This document shows, piece after piece, positions 16,694 through 26,485 of a stretch of DNA of 64,000 nt. Position numbers and translations under genes: made by a program. The notes under the pieces were generated by a model that had not been told where the DNA came from, ran no database searches, and saw nothing but the letters and a program-made list of their open reading frames with translations. The stretch is from Leisingera aquimarina DSM 24565 (GTDB lineage Bacteria > Pseudomonadota > Alphaproteobacteria > Rhodobacterales > Rhodobacteraceae): NCBI RefSeq assembly GCF_000473165.1, contig NZ_KI421504.1:4155656-4219655 (forward strand). The letters are read 5' to 3'. Position 1 is the stretch's first letter; each line of letters starts with the position of its first letter.

Positions 16694-18571
16694 TCAGTGC
16701 TCCATGGTCAGGGATTGATAGATTTCCGGCAGCGCGCGCGGCAGCCGGGCCGGGTCAGGCAGCAGGGTGAAACCGGCACGGCCAAAGATGCGGGCAAACC
16801 AGTCCTGCCCGTCGGCGTCGATCACCACGCCATGCACCGACTGGCCCAGGGCGCGGGCCTCGCGCACCGCCATGCGGCTGTCCTCAATGCCGTGCACGCC
16901 TTCGTAATGGTCCAGATCGTTCGGCTTGCCATCGGTCAGCACCAGGAGCAGGCGGCGTTCAGAGCCTTCCTCGGCCAGCTGGGCGGAAGCATGGCGGATT
17001 GCGGCGCCGAGCCTTGTGTAGTGGCCGGGTTTGAAGCCGCCGATGCGGGCAGTGACCGCCTCTGACATCGGGTCCTCGAACCCCTTGGCGCGTGTCAGGA
17101 ACACCCGGTCGCGGCGCAGGGAGGAAAAGCCCCAGATACCCAGCCGGTCGCCCGCGGTGGCAATGCCGCCTGCGAGGGCTGCAAGCGACTCGCGGGCGGT
17201 CTCAATCACCGGGCGGTCGCCGACCGTGGCCTCGGTCGAGCGGGAGCAATCCATCAGCACTGCAACGCTGAGATCGCGCGCCATCGGGCGGCTGGCCTGC
17301 CAGACCCGGTCGCTGCCCTGGTGGCCGCAAGCGAGGTCAACGTGGGATTTCACCACCGCTTCCAGATCCAGCTCGTCGCCGTCCAGCTGCCGCGGCAGCA
17401 TCACCCGGCGCGGGTGCAGCGGCGCGAACTGGCGGCGCACGCGGGCGACCAGTTTGGGGTCTGGCAGGAAGCTGCCGGCGGGCTTGCCTTCGGCCTCCAG
17501 TACACAAGTGTGATCGGGCATGTGTTTGGCCAGGCGGTGGTTCCATTCGGGATAGGTGAACTGCCCCGCCAGCCGCTCGTGTTCGGCGTCCTGTGGTGAC
17601 AGGTCCAGCGAGATCCGCAACCGGGACGCCGCCCGCTTCATATGCTGCGAGAGGGTGAGGTTATCCTGATCCTCTGCCGCCTTCTGAGCGTTTTCGTTGT
17701 CGTCGTCATCGACCATCCGGTTGATGTTCAGGCTTTCGGCCCAGGACAGAATGGATTCGAACCGGTGGACGATGAAGCTGTCCTTGCGGGTGGTCTGGTC
17801 CTGGTCCTGCCGCTTGGCCGTCTTGCGGGTGGAGACCGCGAGGCCGGGGGTTTTCATCTCCTCGGCATCGGGAGCGGCCCCCCTGCCCGCCTGCGGCACC
17901 GGCAGGCGCAGCCAGAACGGCACCGGCTGATAGGTCCGGTAGCCGCGCGGTTCGGTGCAGGTGCAGGGCTCGGCAATACGGCAGTCGGAACCGATCTGGT
18001 CCAGCACCATCTGCTCAATCCGCGCCTCGGACCGCGGCAGGCCGCTGCGGTTGCGGGTCTCGGCGGTATGGGCGCAGAACGCGCCATAGGCAGACCGCAG
18101 CCCCGGACAGGCGGCAAACACCTGATCGGCTGCGCGGGCATTGGCCGCGATTTCCAATTGGTCCGCCTGATAGCGGTCCTCGTTGCGATCCGGCAGTTCA
18201 ATCGTGGCAGCCATTGCAGCCAGCCACAGATAGGCCTTGCGGTTCAGCTCGCGGCTGGGAAAGGCAGCCATTTCCGGCGGCAGACGCAAACGCTCGCCGT
18301 CGAAACTGGCCATATTCACTATCTCCCGCGGCGTGCCGATGCGGCGCAGCCGGTCCGGGCGGTGGTCCGACAGCACCGCGGGTGCCGGTTGGATTTCCAC
18401 GCCCCCGGCCCCGCCCAGCGCCCGGAACAGCGCCGCCACGCTGGCGCGCATGTCCTCGAACCGAACGATATGTTCGGTTCCGTCCTCTGCGGCACCGATC
18501 CGTGTGGCCATGCCGTGCCACAGGTTGCCAACCGTTTCTTCGGGTTCCAGAAGGTCGAGAGCGTGGATCAT
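16694..18571 (-). CDS. norD: Nitric oxide reductase activation protein NorD
   Basis: 625-residue cytosolic protein with a C-terminal von Willebrand factor A domain containing a MIDAS-like DCSRSTEA motif (about residue 455) and the TDGKPND segment (about residue 555). NorD works with the AAA+ ATPase NorQ to insert the non-heme iron into cNor. It starts 4 nt after norQ and is followed immediately by the two small nor genes. Length and gene order are normal for the family. Confidence 0.92.
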   Translation of the reverse strand: MIHALDLLEPEETVGNLWHGMATRIGAAEDGTEHIVRFEDMRASVAALFRALGGAGGVEIQPAPAVLSDHRPDRLRRIGTPREIVNMASFDGERLRLPPEMAAFPSRELNRKAYLWLAAMAATIELPDRNEDRYQADQLEIAANARAADQVFAACPGLRSAYGAFCAHTAETRNRSGLPRSEARIEQMVLDQIGSDCRIAEPCTCTEPRGYRTYQPVPFWLRLPVPQAGRGAAPDAEEMKTPGLAVSTRKTAKRQDQDQTTRKDSFIVHRFESILSWAESLNINRMVDDDDNENAQKAAEDQDNLTLSQHMKRAASRLRISLDLSPQDAEHERLAGQFTYPEWNHRLAKHMPDHTCVLEAEGKPAGSFLPDPKLVARVRRQFAPLHPRRVMLPRQLDGDELDLEAVVKSHVDLACGHQGSDRVWQASRPMARDLSVAVLMDCSRSTEATVGDRPVIETARESLAALAGGIATAGDRLGIWGFSSLRRDRVFLTRAKGFEDPMSEAVTARIGGFKPGHYTRLGAAIRHASAQLAEEGSERRLLLVLTDGKPNDLDHYEGVHGIEDSRMAVREARALGQSVHGVVIDADGQDWFARIFGRAGFTLLPDPARLPRALPEIYQSLTMEH

Positions 18572-18575
18572 GGCA

Positions 18576-19370
18576 TCACCCGTAGACGCTGGCCGCGAGG
18601 TCGCGCAGCGCCTGGCTCACGTCAGCCTCGTCGCTGAGGGGTTCGATGATGGCGGCCTCCACCGCCCGCTCAACGCTCATGCCCTTGGCGATCAGCGTCG
18701 CGGCGTAGATCAAGAGGCGGGTAGAGACGCCTTCCTCCAGATCCATGCCGGAGAGCTTGCGGATATGGCCCGCCAGTCGCACCAGCGCGGCGGAGCGGCC
18801 CTCGTCCAGCCCGCTCTCGGCGGCAACCACGGCGGTCTCAGCAGCGGCTTCGGGGAAGTCGAAGCTGATCGACAGGAAGCGCTGCCGGGTCGAGGGCTTC
18901 AGCTTCTTCAGGATGTTCTGGTAGCCGGGATTGTAGCTGGCCACCAGCATGAAGGGCTTGGGGGCCGCCAGTTCCTCACCCGTGCGGTCGATCACCAGAC
19001 GGCGGCGATCGTCGGTCAGCGGGTGCAGCACCACGGCCACGTCCTTCCGGGCTTCGACCACCTCATCCAGGTAACAGATGCCGCCCTCGCGCACCGCGCG
19101 GGTCAACGGGCCGTCGACCCAGACCGTTTCTCCGCCTTTCAGCAGGTAGCGCCCGATCAGGTCGGCGGCGGACAGATCATCGTGGCAGGCAACGGTGTGG
19201 AGGGGCAGCCCAAGCCGGGCTGCCATATGTTCCACGAACCGCGTCTTGCCGCAGCCGGTGGGCCCCTTCAAAAGAAGGGGCAGACCGTTGGCTTGGGCCA
19301 TCTCGAAGACGGTGCATTCATCGCCAGCGGGACGGTAGAAGGGCACGGAAGGCATGTTCATTGCGTTCAT
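18576..19370 (-). CDS. norQ: Nitric oxide reductase AAA+ ATPase NorQ
   Basis: 264-residue MoxR-type AAA+ ATPase. It has Walker A GPTGCGKT (about residues 36-43), Walker B ICYLDEV (about residues 97-103) and a sensor-like VASYNPGYQ segment. With NorD it activates the NorBC complex by metal insertion. It lies 3 nt after norB in the order norC-norB-norQ-norD. Two candidate ATGs (codons 1 and 4) are possible. Confidence 0.93.
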   Translation of the reverse strand: MNAMNMPSVPFYRPAGDECTVFEMAQANGLPLLLKGPTGCGKTRFVEHMAARLGLPLHTVACHDDLSAADLIGRYLLKGGETVWVDGPLTRAVREGGICYLDEVVEARKDVAVVLHPLTDDRRRLVIDRTGEELAAPKPFMLVASYNPGYQNILKKLKPSTRQRFLSISFDFPEAAAETAVVAAESGLDEGRSAALVRLAGHIRKLSGMDLEEGVSTRLLIYAATLIAKGMSVERAVEAAIIEPLSDEADVSQALRDLAASVYG

Positions 19371-19373
19371 GGC

Positions 19374-20717
19374 TTACTCTCCCGGTACGGCCGCGGGGCC
19401 GGGTTTGATGACTTCGCGGCGGACCACCACAGTTGCGTAGATGAACAGCAGTGCGCCAAGGACCACCACTGCGCCGGAACCGAGACGCATCAGGTAGAAC
19501 AGTCCCAGCTGGTCCTGCACATCCATGTAGTAGTCGCCGACGATGCGCTGCATGTGGGTCTGGATGGTGCCGGCAAAGGTCAGCACGAAGGTCATGAAGG
19601 CCATGCCGCCGGTCATCAGCCAGAAGGACGCCATGTTCAGCACCTGGTTATAAGGATCGCGGTTGCGCAGATGCGGCATCGCATAGGTGAACATCGCCAG
19701 GTTCATCGCCACATAGGCGCCGTAGAAGGCCAGGTGCCCGTGGGCGGCGGTGATCTGGGTGCCGTGGGTATAGTAGTTCACCCCGTGCAGCGTATGCAGG
19801 AAGCCCCAGACGCCAGCCCCGAAGAAGGCTACGGTGGAGGCGCCAAGCGACCACAGCAGTGCGGCCTTGTTGGGGTGGTTCTTGCGGCCTTTCCAGACCA
19901 TGACGAAGGCAAAGCTCATCATCGCGAAGAAGGGGATCACTTCGAGGGTCGAGAAGATCGAGCCGATCCACTGCCAGTATCCCGGTGTGCCGATCCAGAA
20001 GAAGTGGTGACCGGTGCCGAGGATGCCGGAGAACAGCGCCAGGGCAACGATGACATAGAGCCATTTCTCCACCACTTCGCGGTCAACACCGGTCAGCTTC
20101 AGCATCAGGTAGCCAAGGATCGCGGCCATCACCAGCTCCCAGGTGGCTTCCACCCACAGGTGCACGACGAACCACCAGTACATCTTATCAAGGCTGAGGT
20201 TGTCGGGGTTGATGAAGGCAAACACCCACAGGAGCGACAGCAGCCACAGGCCCATCAGCAGGATGTTGGTGATCGCGGTTTTGCGGCCAGCCAGCACAGT
20301 TAGCGAGATGTTCACGAGGAATATCACTGCCGCAACCAGAATCCCGAACTTGACCCACAGGGGCTGTTCCAGGAACTCCCGCCCGCCGTGGATGCCGACG
20401 AGATAGGAGCCGACCGCGCCCAAAGTGCCGACGACGAGAATTGCCAGCTGGATATAGGCGAGTTTGACTGAGAACAGCTCGCGCTCGGATTCTTCAGGCA
20501 CCAGATAATAGGCAGCACCGAAGAAGCCCAAAAGCAGCCAGACGATCAGCGCGTTGGTGTGCAGCATCCGCACGATGTTGAACGGCAACAGCTCGCTCAG
20601 CGTATTGGGCCAGACATAGATCCACCCCGCCAGCAGCCCGCCGAGAACCTGGATTGCAAACAGGCCCATTGCCACCATGAAATAGGCATAGGCCACCTTT
20701 TGTGATTGGTATTTCAT
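19374..20717 (-). CDS. norB: Nitric oxide reductase large subunit NorB
   Basis: 447-residue, 12-helix heme-copper-oxidase-superfamily subunit that reduces 2 NO to N2O at a heme b3/FeB centre. The conserved histidines include HTNAL (helix II), WWFVVHLWVE and HHFFWIG for the FeB site, and HGHLAFYGAYVAMNL toward the heme ligands. Length matches short-chain cNor, which needs the NorC cytochrome; no quinol-oxidase N-terminal extension is present. It is encoded 12 nt downstream of norC. Confidence 0.95.
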   Translation of the reverse strand: MKYQSQKVAYAYFMVAMGLFAIQVLGGLLAGWIYVWPNTLSELLPFNIVRMLHTNALIVWLLLGFFGAAYYLVPEESERELFSVKLAYIQLAILVVGTLGAVGSYLVGIHGGREFLEQPLWVKFGILVAAVIFLVNISLTVLAGRKTAITNILLMGLWLLSLLWVFAFINPDNLSLDKMYWWFVVHLWVEATWELVMAAILGYLMLKLTGVDREVVEKWLYVIVALALFSGILGTGHHFFWIGTPGYWQWIGSIFSTLEVIPFFAMMSFAFVMVWKGRKNHPNKAALLWSLGASTVAFFGAGVWGFLHTLHGVNYYTHGTQITAAHGHLAFYGAYVAMNLAMFTYAMPHLRNRDPYNQVLNMASFWLMTGGMAFMTFVLTFAGTIQTHMQRIVGDYYMDVQDQLGLFYLMRLGSGAVVVLGALLFIYATVVVRREVIKPGPAAVPGE

Positions 20718-20729
20718 TGTTTTTCTCCC

Positions 20730-21182
20730 TCAGCCCGCGTCATTCGGCGGCCAGTTCTGGGTATCGGTCTGATCCGCCCAGCGCAGGAATTCAGCAAGGC
20801 CGCGCATTTCTTCTTCGGTTATCTCGAAATGCGGCATCTGGCGGCGGCCCTCGACGCCGGACGGCTGGGCTTCCATCCAGCCATTCAGCATTTCATAGGC
20901 GCCCTCAGCGTCGTCCAGCACGCCCCAGCGGGTCATCACGTTGCCGACTTCCGGGGCGAAATAGGCGCCCTCGCCATGCAGGGTGTGGCAGTTGATGCAG
21001 GAGTGTCGCTCCCACACATGTTTTCCCAGCCGCACCGCGTCGGTCAGTTCCATGCCAGCGGTGGAGGTCTTGACGATGTAGCGGTGGCTGTGCGCGGTCA
21101 TGGCCACGAACACGACAACGAAGAACAAGGAGCCCCCGTAGAACACGTTCCTGGCCCGCGACTTGGTAAGTATCTCTGACAT
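20730..21182 (-). CDS. norC: Nitric oxide reductase cytochrome c subunit NorC
   Basis: 150-residue membrane-anchored cytochrome c. An N-terminal helix (residues ~14-32) anchors the protein, and the heme motif CINCH follows (about residue 61) with an axial-Met candidate downstream in GNVMTRWG. It passes electrons from periplasmic donors to NorB. It is the first gene of norCBQD. An FNR/NNR-type box lies 62 nt upstream of the start, consistent with induction by low oxygen and NO. Confidence 0.95.
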   Translation of the reverse strand: MSEILTKSRARNVFYGGSLFFVVVFVAMTAHSHRYIVKTSTAGMELTDAVRLGKHVWERHSCINCHTLHGEGAYFAPEVGNVMTRWGVLDDAEGAYEMLNGWMEAQPSGVEGRRQMPHFEITEEEMRGLAEFLRWADQTDTQNWPPNDAG

Positions 21183-21243
21183 ATCGCGGTCCTGAGTACA
21201 GTTGCGGATGGGTTCTGCCTAACCCCCCGCACCGCCATGGATA

Positions 21244-21257
21244 TTGTCCAAGCGCAA
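21244..21257. promoter_or_regulatory. FNR/NNR-type binding site
   Basis: TTGTCCAAGCGCAA, a TTG-N8-CAA dyad of the FNR/DNR/NnrR family. It is centred about 68 nt upstream of the norC start codon and about 56 nt upstream of the divergent CxxC gene, so it could serve both as a class II activator site. Confidence 0.75.
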
Positions 21258-21306
21258 AGACCGCGCGCATTGCTGCACGCAAGATGCAGGAAAAGGAGGA
21301 TGCCCC

Positions 21307-21513
21307 ATGCGCCGCCCCGATTTCGACGATCCCGACCTGCCCTTATCCGATCTGTTCCACCACTGGCCCGCCTGCGCGGGCGAGTTCATGCGCCGCCAGA
21401 TGATCTGCCCCGGCTGCCCGATCGCGCCGTTCCACACGGTGATTGACGCCTGCGAGGAATACGGGCTTGAGGAGATGGCGTTCCGGGAGCAGTTGAAAGG
21501 GGTGATGGGGTGA
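21307..21513 (+). CDS. Small CxxC protein, DUF1858-like redox disulfide domain
   Basis: 68-residue protein with a CPGCP motif and a second cysteine in DACEEYG. It resembles the DUF1858 / hybrid-cluster-protein-associated redox disulfide family. The ATG at 21307 is chosen because AGGAGGA lies 7 nt upstream; the longer ORF start at 21244 would lie inside the FNR-type box. It diverges from norC across the shared site, which suggests a role in nitric oxide or nitrosative stress. That role is inferred from context. Confidence 0.65.
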   Translation: MRRPDFDDPDLPLSDLFHHWPACAGEFMRRQMICPGCPIAPFHTVIDACEEYGLEEMAFREQLKGVMG

Positions 21514-21633
21514 GGTGCGGATCACTTGGCGCAGATAGCGACATCTGCAAACATTGGCGAATGCACTGAAGCGGTTATTGGACAAGAATGTAGCTAAAGC
21601 TCAGTTGTAGAACACGCGACTTGATCTGACATT

Positions 21634-21884
21634 TCTGCTCTTCTGGAGCGCAAGCAGCAGACCTTCATCGATACCTATGCGCGGGTGGCGGCCGGTAAGC
21701 TCTACACCGGGAAAACGGCGGTCACCGCCGCCGGCCTGCTGAATGACAGGGTTATCCCCTTCTTTGCCGGACACGGCATCAGCCTGTTGCGCATCCTGAC
21801 GGACCGCGGCACCGAATATTACGGCAAAGCCGGAACCCATGCCTATCAGCTCTACCTGGCCGTCGAGGACGTGGACCAGCCGAT
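21634..21884 (+). pseudogene. IS481-family transposase fragment
   Basis: Internal piece of an integrase-core transposase. The readable stretch is KQQTFIDTYARV, KLYTGKTAVTAAGLLNDRV, LRILTDRGTEYYG and AYQLYLAVEDVDQ, typical of IS481-type DDE cores. Both ends are missing: the N-terminus is lost upstream of 21634, and the reading breaks into an IS3-type sequence at about 21881. Confidence 0.7.
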
Positions 21885-22660
21885 CATCGCTGTATTACAC
21901 GCCGGTTGGTGTGAATGCTGAGACGCTGGAACTGATGAATGAGATTGACCGGGTGTTCACGAAGTACCCGTTCTTCGGCAGTCGCCAAACCGCGGCCTAC
22001 TTGCCTAGAAATGGTCTCCACGCAGGCCGCCATCGTGTACGCCGTCTGATGGGTATCATGGGGCTGCAGGCCATCTATAAAGGTCCAAACACGAGCAAGA
22101 AGCATCCTCAACATCGCATTTACCCTTACCTGCTGAGAAAGCTGCCAATCACGCGACCCAATCATGTTTGGTGCAGTGACATCACCTACATTCCAGTCAG
22201 ACGTGGCTGCCATTATCTGGTCGCGATCATGGATTGGGCAACGCGCAAGGTGCTGTCCCGGCGGCTGTCGAACACGCTGGACGCTAGTTTTTGTGTGGAG
22301 GCATTGAATGAGACCAACGCCAAATACGGTAAACCAGAGATCATGAATACGGACCAAGGATCGCAGTTCACTGGTGCGGCATGGATCACCACTTTGACGG
22401 AAGCTGATGTCAAAATCTCGATGGATGGGCGGGGCCGCCACCTCGGCAACATCTTCATCGAACGGCTGTGGCGATCCCTGAAACAGGAGGCCGTTTATCT
22501 GCATGAAATGCAAGACGGCTTCTAGGCCAAACGGGTGATCAAAGATTGGATCAGCTTCTACAACACGGAGCGGCCCCAAACGGCCCTCGACAAACGATCC
22601 CCCGACGACGCATTCTTCAACACAGAACGATCTCAAAAGGCGGCATGAAACCAACCAGAT
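21881..22660 (+). pseudogene. IS3-family transposase OrfB, truncated and with an in-frame TAG
   Basis: Remnant of an IS3-type OrfB that begins at SRSSLYYTPVG and continues through the DDE core (WCSDITYIPV, STOP-free to DGF). It is then interrupted by TAG at 22523-22525 within a DGF(Q)AKRVIKDW segment, after which the same frame continues with WISFYNTERPQTALDKRSPDDAFF. A CAG-to-TAG change is the simplest explanation. The OrfA part is absent. An IS-end-like sequence (AAGCTGTCCAGAAAAGCAGG) follows near 22680-22700. Confidence 0.8.
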
Positions 22661-22735
22661 TACATCTTAGCTGAGCCGCAAAGCTGTCCAGAAAAGCAGG
22701 ACCACTTCACCGCACCGTTGGCCGATCCTATTTGG

Positions 22736-23857
22736 TCACACCAGAGCTGTTTCGGGCGTCGCAGGCACTAGAACGAAATTGCCGATATGGCTTTTTTTCA
22801 AAAACTCCTGCTGCGCCTCAGCGATTTGGTCGAGCGGAAAGACTTTCGCAAGTAGCGGGCGGATTTCGCCGCGTTCGATATAGGAAATGAGGTTGGGAAA
22901 GACCGGCGCGTCCCATGCTGTGCTGCCGATCAGGGTCAGGTCCTTCAGATACATGTCCCGCATATCAAGGCTAACGATCGGGCCAGCAATCGCGCCCGAT
23001 GACACGAACCGACCACCCCGTTTCAGCACCTTCAGCATGTTCGGAAATCCGTCACCCGCCACATTATCGACCACCACATCGACTGCCATTTCGCCCAGCT
23101 CGCCTACCAGATCGGCCCCCCGATCAAGGATGATATCCGCGCCCAGTTTCCGCAAAACGTCGGCTTTGTCCGCACGCGTGATGGCAGCGACACGTGCGCC
23201 GCGCCGCTTGGCCAACTGAACCGTCGCAGATCCGACACCGCCCGATGCGCCCGCGACCAGCACAAGATCGCTCGCTGTCACGTTTGCACGCTGGAGCATG
23301 TTTTCGGACGTCCCGTAAGCACATGGAATTGTCGCCAACTCCGCATCGGACCAATCACAGTCGACAGCGAAAACCTCGCTTGCAGGGACCTTAACGTATT
23401 GCGCGAAGGCCCCATTAAAGTCCGAAGCCATCCAGACGTTTTCCATATCGTCAAAACCATTGGGTCGCATGCAGGCGCGCACCAGCACGCGCTTGCCGAT
23501 GAGTGCAGCGCCAGCATCATCAGCCGCCTGAACGACTTGCCCGCAACAATCCGTGCCTTGGATCAAGGGAAACGGTGTCGCGGCGCTCCACCCGCCATCC
23601 CCCTTTTGCTCAGGGGTTACGTTCTGCTCCTGTGCGGTCGCACTTGTGTCAGTCGTGACACTGGAGGAATACCAGCCAAGGCGGGTGTTGATTTCGGTGT
23701 TGTTCACGCCCGCTGCCAATACGCGGATCAAAACCTCGCCATGGCTGGGTACCGGGGTCGGAACCTCGCGATAGACAAGCTTGTCATATCCCCCGTTGCC
23801 TGTCGTCTCGACGGCCATCATTGTCTTTTTCAAATCGAGAGTATCATGACGGGTCAT
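22736..23857 (-). CDS. Zinc-type/quinone-reductase-like alcohol dehydrogenase (MDR superfamily)
   Basis: 373-residue medium-chain dehydrogenase/reductase. The N-terminal catalytic domain contains GVNNTEINTRLGWY and FPLIQGTDCCGQV. The Rossmann domain has the nucleotide-binding GASGGVGSATVQLAKRRGA motif (about residue 213). Cys pairs for a structural zinc are not evident. The start at 23857 is preferred to longer in-frame ATGs because AAGGA lies 7 nt upstream. Substrate is unknown. It stands alone between IS debris and the LysR regulator. Confidence 0.78.
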   Translation of the reverse strand: MTRHDTLDLKKTMMAVETTGNGGYDKLVYREVPTPVPSHGEVLIRVLAAGVNNTEINTRLGWYSSSVTTDTSATAQEQNVTPEQKGDGGWSAATPFPLIQGTDCCGQVVQAADDAGAALIGKRVLVRACMRPNGFDDMENVWMASDFNGAFAQYVKVPASEVFAVDCDWSDAELATIPCAYGTSENMLQRANVTASDLVLVAGASGGVGSATVQLAKRRGARVAAITRADKADVLRKLGADIILDRGADLVGELGEMAVDVVVDNVAGDGFPNMLKVLKRGGRFVSSGAIAGPIVSLDMRDMYLKDLTLIGSTAWDAPVFPNLISYIERGEIRPLLAKVFPLDQIAEAQQEFLKKSHIGNFVLVPATPETALV

Positions 23858-24338
23858 TCGCTGTCCTTCCATGACATTCGACGCTTCGGGTGTGCCAGAC
23901 TTCCCCGCACAAGCCAAGCGTCTAAAAGCATTCTAGACATATGTCAGACGGTCGCGTTAGTCCTTTCCAGAGACGTCCATTGCCGTTGCAGTCATGCTTT
24001 AAACGGCGCCAAAGTCGGCATTCGCGCACTGTGCAAAATTAGGTGAAGCTGGGCTCAGACCGGCCCAATGCATCCGCGGCGTTTCCCAAAGAACACGCAA
24101 CCGGACAACGGCCATTCAAACCGCCAGTAAGATTCAGGCGTCAGCGCGGTGCTGATGTCTGGGCTTGGCGGGAGGATTGGAGGGCAAACTATGCCAAGAG
24201 TCCAACTTCCCGCTGTTACCCCGAAACGAAGAGCCTGGAACAAGGGTCGGATCATCGGCCAGAACCCGGTATTTCCTTGCAACCGCGCTTTTGCCTGGTA
24301 CTCAAGTTTTTTCACATCATGTGAAAGGAATGTCAGTC
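23858..24338. other. Intergenic region
   Basis: 481 nt between the MDR gene and the LysR gene. Short ORFs on both strands show no family features. I see nothing recognisable in it; it may be degraded sequence. Confidence 0.4.
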
Positions 24339-25277
24339 TCACGTCATTACCAACTGGGGGAATTCTGACGCCAGTACTTTGGCTCGTTTCCTAATACCGT
24401 CTACCAGCTTCTGCGCTACGGGGGACAACCGCTTCCTTCTTGATTTGATCAAATTGCACGTACGGTGGGCGGCATCGATTTTCAAAGGGCGGAACTTCAG
24501 GTTTTGCCGGGCGATCATCCGCGCCGACAGCCCCGGCAGGACCAAAAGGCCGATACCGCTCCCGGCCAGCACCTCCATCGTCATCAGGCGCGATGTCTCC
24601 GCCGCATAGGAAAACTCCCTGCCCGCGGATTTTTCGCACGCCTCCAGGATCCGGTTGGCTGCGGTGCCGGCCGACGGGCGGATGAAGCTGAAGTCAAAGA
24701 TCTCTTCCAAGTCAAGCCCGGCGTGCCCGTTCTGATCCAGTTCATGCCCCGCAGGGAAAACGACACAGGTGCGATCCTTGACAAGCATGGTCTGCGTCAG
24801 CTCCGCGTCATTCCCGGTCATTGAGGTCAGCGCGAAGTCAACCTCTCCGGAGCGCATCATGTCGTAGACATGGAAATCGTCCACTTCCCGGATCACCGGA
24901 AACACCTTGTCGTTCTCTGACTGCATGGCGGCCACAGCCGGAGCAAGCAGGAACGACACCATTGACGTCGGCGCACCGATCCGGACCGAGTGCGGGCTCT
25001 TGCGGGCGGCGGTCCGGGCCTTGTCGAACATCATTTCAACCGACCGCTCCAGGCGCTCAAAATCCGGCAGGAGCAGACGCGCTTCCTTGGTGGGGACAAT
25101 GGCCCCCCGGCTCCGCTCGATCAGCTTCACGTCCAGCAGGTCTTCAAGCTTCGAAATATGCTGTGACACAGCCGGCTGAGTCAGGTTGAGCACTTGGGCC
25201 GCTTTGGTGTGGCTCTGCATTCTGAGCACGGTCAGGAAGCTGATCACCAGGTTTGAGGACAGGTTGTGACGCTGCAT
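24339..25277 (-). CDS. LysR-family transcriptional regulator
   Basis: 312-residue LysR regulator. The N-terminal helix-turn-helix (residues ~10-60) is HTKAAQVLNLTQPAVSQHISKLEDLL, and the C-terminal substrate-binding domain includes IRIGAPTS- and SGIGLLVLPG-type elements. The start at 25277 is set by AGGAGGG 5 nt upstream; an ORF extension to 25448 has no such site. It diverges from the TRAP cluster and probably controls it, responding to the transported substrate or a product. Unlike its targets, it appears intact. Confidence 0.88.
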   Translation of the reverse strand: MQRHNLSSNLVISFLTVLRMQSHTKAAQVLNLTQPAVSQHISKLEDLLDVKLIERSRGAIVPTKEARLLLPDFERLERSVEMMFDKARTAARKSPHSVRIGAPTSMVSFLLAPAVAAMQSENDKVFPVIREVDDFHVYDMMRSGEVDFALTSMTGNDAELTQTMLVKDRTCVVFPAGHELDQNGHAGLDLEEIFDFSFIRPSAGTAANRILEACEKSAGREFSYAAETSRLMTMEVLAGSGIGLLVLPGLSARMIARQNLKFRPLKIDAAHRTCNLIKSRRKRLSPVAQKLVDGIRKRAKVLASEFPQLVMT

Positions 25278-25295
25278 AAGCCCTCCTTCTAAGTT

Positions 25296-25313
25296 ATAAC
25301 AATTCATTATTAG
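25296..25313. promoter_or_regulatory. Candidate LysR operator
   Basis: An AT-rich imperfect dyad (TAACAATTCATTATTA) in the interval between the LysR gene and the TRAP SBP gene, of the T-N11-A form that LysR proteins use. No experimental counterpart known. Confidence 0.35.
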
Positions 25314-25442
25314 ATGTGGCTTTAGTGATGATTGATGATTTTTCATGCAATAGGGACTCACCGCAAACCGGCTCACACAGCTGGTTGCAAGCGTCGGACC
25401 GGGGAGCTGTTGACAACGAATTTGTGCGAAAAGGAGGATGAA

Positions 25443-26435
25443 ATGCACGGGGCTTTGAAACCTATTCTGACGGCGGGCGCGCTCGCCGTTGGGCTGGCGG
25501 GACCGGCACTGGCGGAAACCACGCTGAAATTTGCCACCGACTCCGGGGACCGTGACTCACCGTCAGGCATGGCGCTGGCCGCCTGGGCGAAAGCCATCGA
25601 AGACGGCTCCGGCGGCTAGATCAAAGCACAGTTTTTCTATCAGAACGAACTGGGCGGCCAGCTCGAGGTCTTTGACCTGTTCGTCGCCGGCGAAGTCGAC
25701 ATGATGATCAGCTGGCCCTCGACGTCCTACGACAAGCGGATCGGCGTTCTGAACACGCCTTACATAGTCACCTCGTGGGAAGAAGCGTTTGAGGCCTACA
25801 AACCCGGCGGATGGGTCAACGAAACCCTGAACGTCGTGTTCAACGATCTGGGCCTCTCCTACTATGGCGCCTGGCCGGAAGGCTTCAGCGGCGTTGCGAC
25901 CCGCAGTTCTTATGCGCTCGACCTGGCCGGCGCCGACGGCGTCAAAGTGCGGACACCGCCGCTGTTTCCGTTCCCCCAGATCCTGCAGTCCATGGGCTAC
26001 CAGACTGCTTCGATCGACTGGGGCGAGGTATACACCTCGATCCAGACCGGTGTTGTCGATGGCGATGCCGGAAACGTCATCTACTGGAACTACGAGTACT
26101 TCCGCGATGTCCTGGACTATTATGTGCGCACCAAGCACACATTCGTGACCGGCAACCTGCTGGCCAATTCCGAAACGGTTGCAGAGCTGACCGGCGCGCA
26201 GCAGGCGCTCGTGGAGAGCACCGCCATCGAGATCATGGCTGCCCGCTTTGAATCCGCCCGCGCGGAGGACCAGAAATATGTCGATCTGGCCGTGAAATCC
26301 GGAATGCAATACTTCGAACTCGACGACACGCAGCTCAGCCCGGTCATCGCGAAAGTCCGGGCGGAAGTCTGGCCCCAGATGGAGCCGGAGGTCGGCGCAG
26401 AGATCATGAACCTCATCCGCGAACGCGCGAAATAA
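25443..26435 (+). pseudogene. dctP: TRAP transporter substrate-binding protein DctP, interrupted by TAG
   Basis: Gene for a periplasmic TRAP-type binding protein of about 330 residues. It starts MHGALKPILTAGALAVGLAG... (signal peptide, cleavage after ALA) and carries a TAG at 25617-25619, at about codon 59. The same frame then continues uninterrupted to 26435 (IKAQFFYQNELGGQLEVFD, SWPSTSYDKRIG, DGDAGNVIYWNYEYF). The family pattern there is GGxIxxxxFY, and a CAG-to-TAG change is the simplest cause. Without suppression it yields only a truncated peptide, so the transporter is probably dead. It is followed by intact dctQ and dctM genes. Confidence 0.85.
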
Positions 26436-26485
26436 GCCTAAGCGTGCCTGGAAGCTCCTTCCGGGCACTTTCAGGGAGGGCAATA

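Noticed and set aside
18237-20303. Plus-strand ORF of 688 aa over norD, norQ and norB
   Set aside because: Shadow of the nor operon; no recognisable domain.
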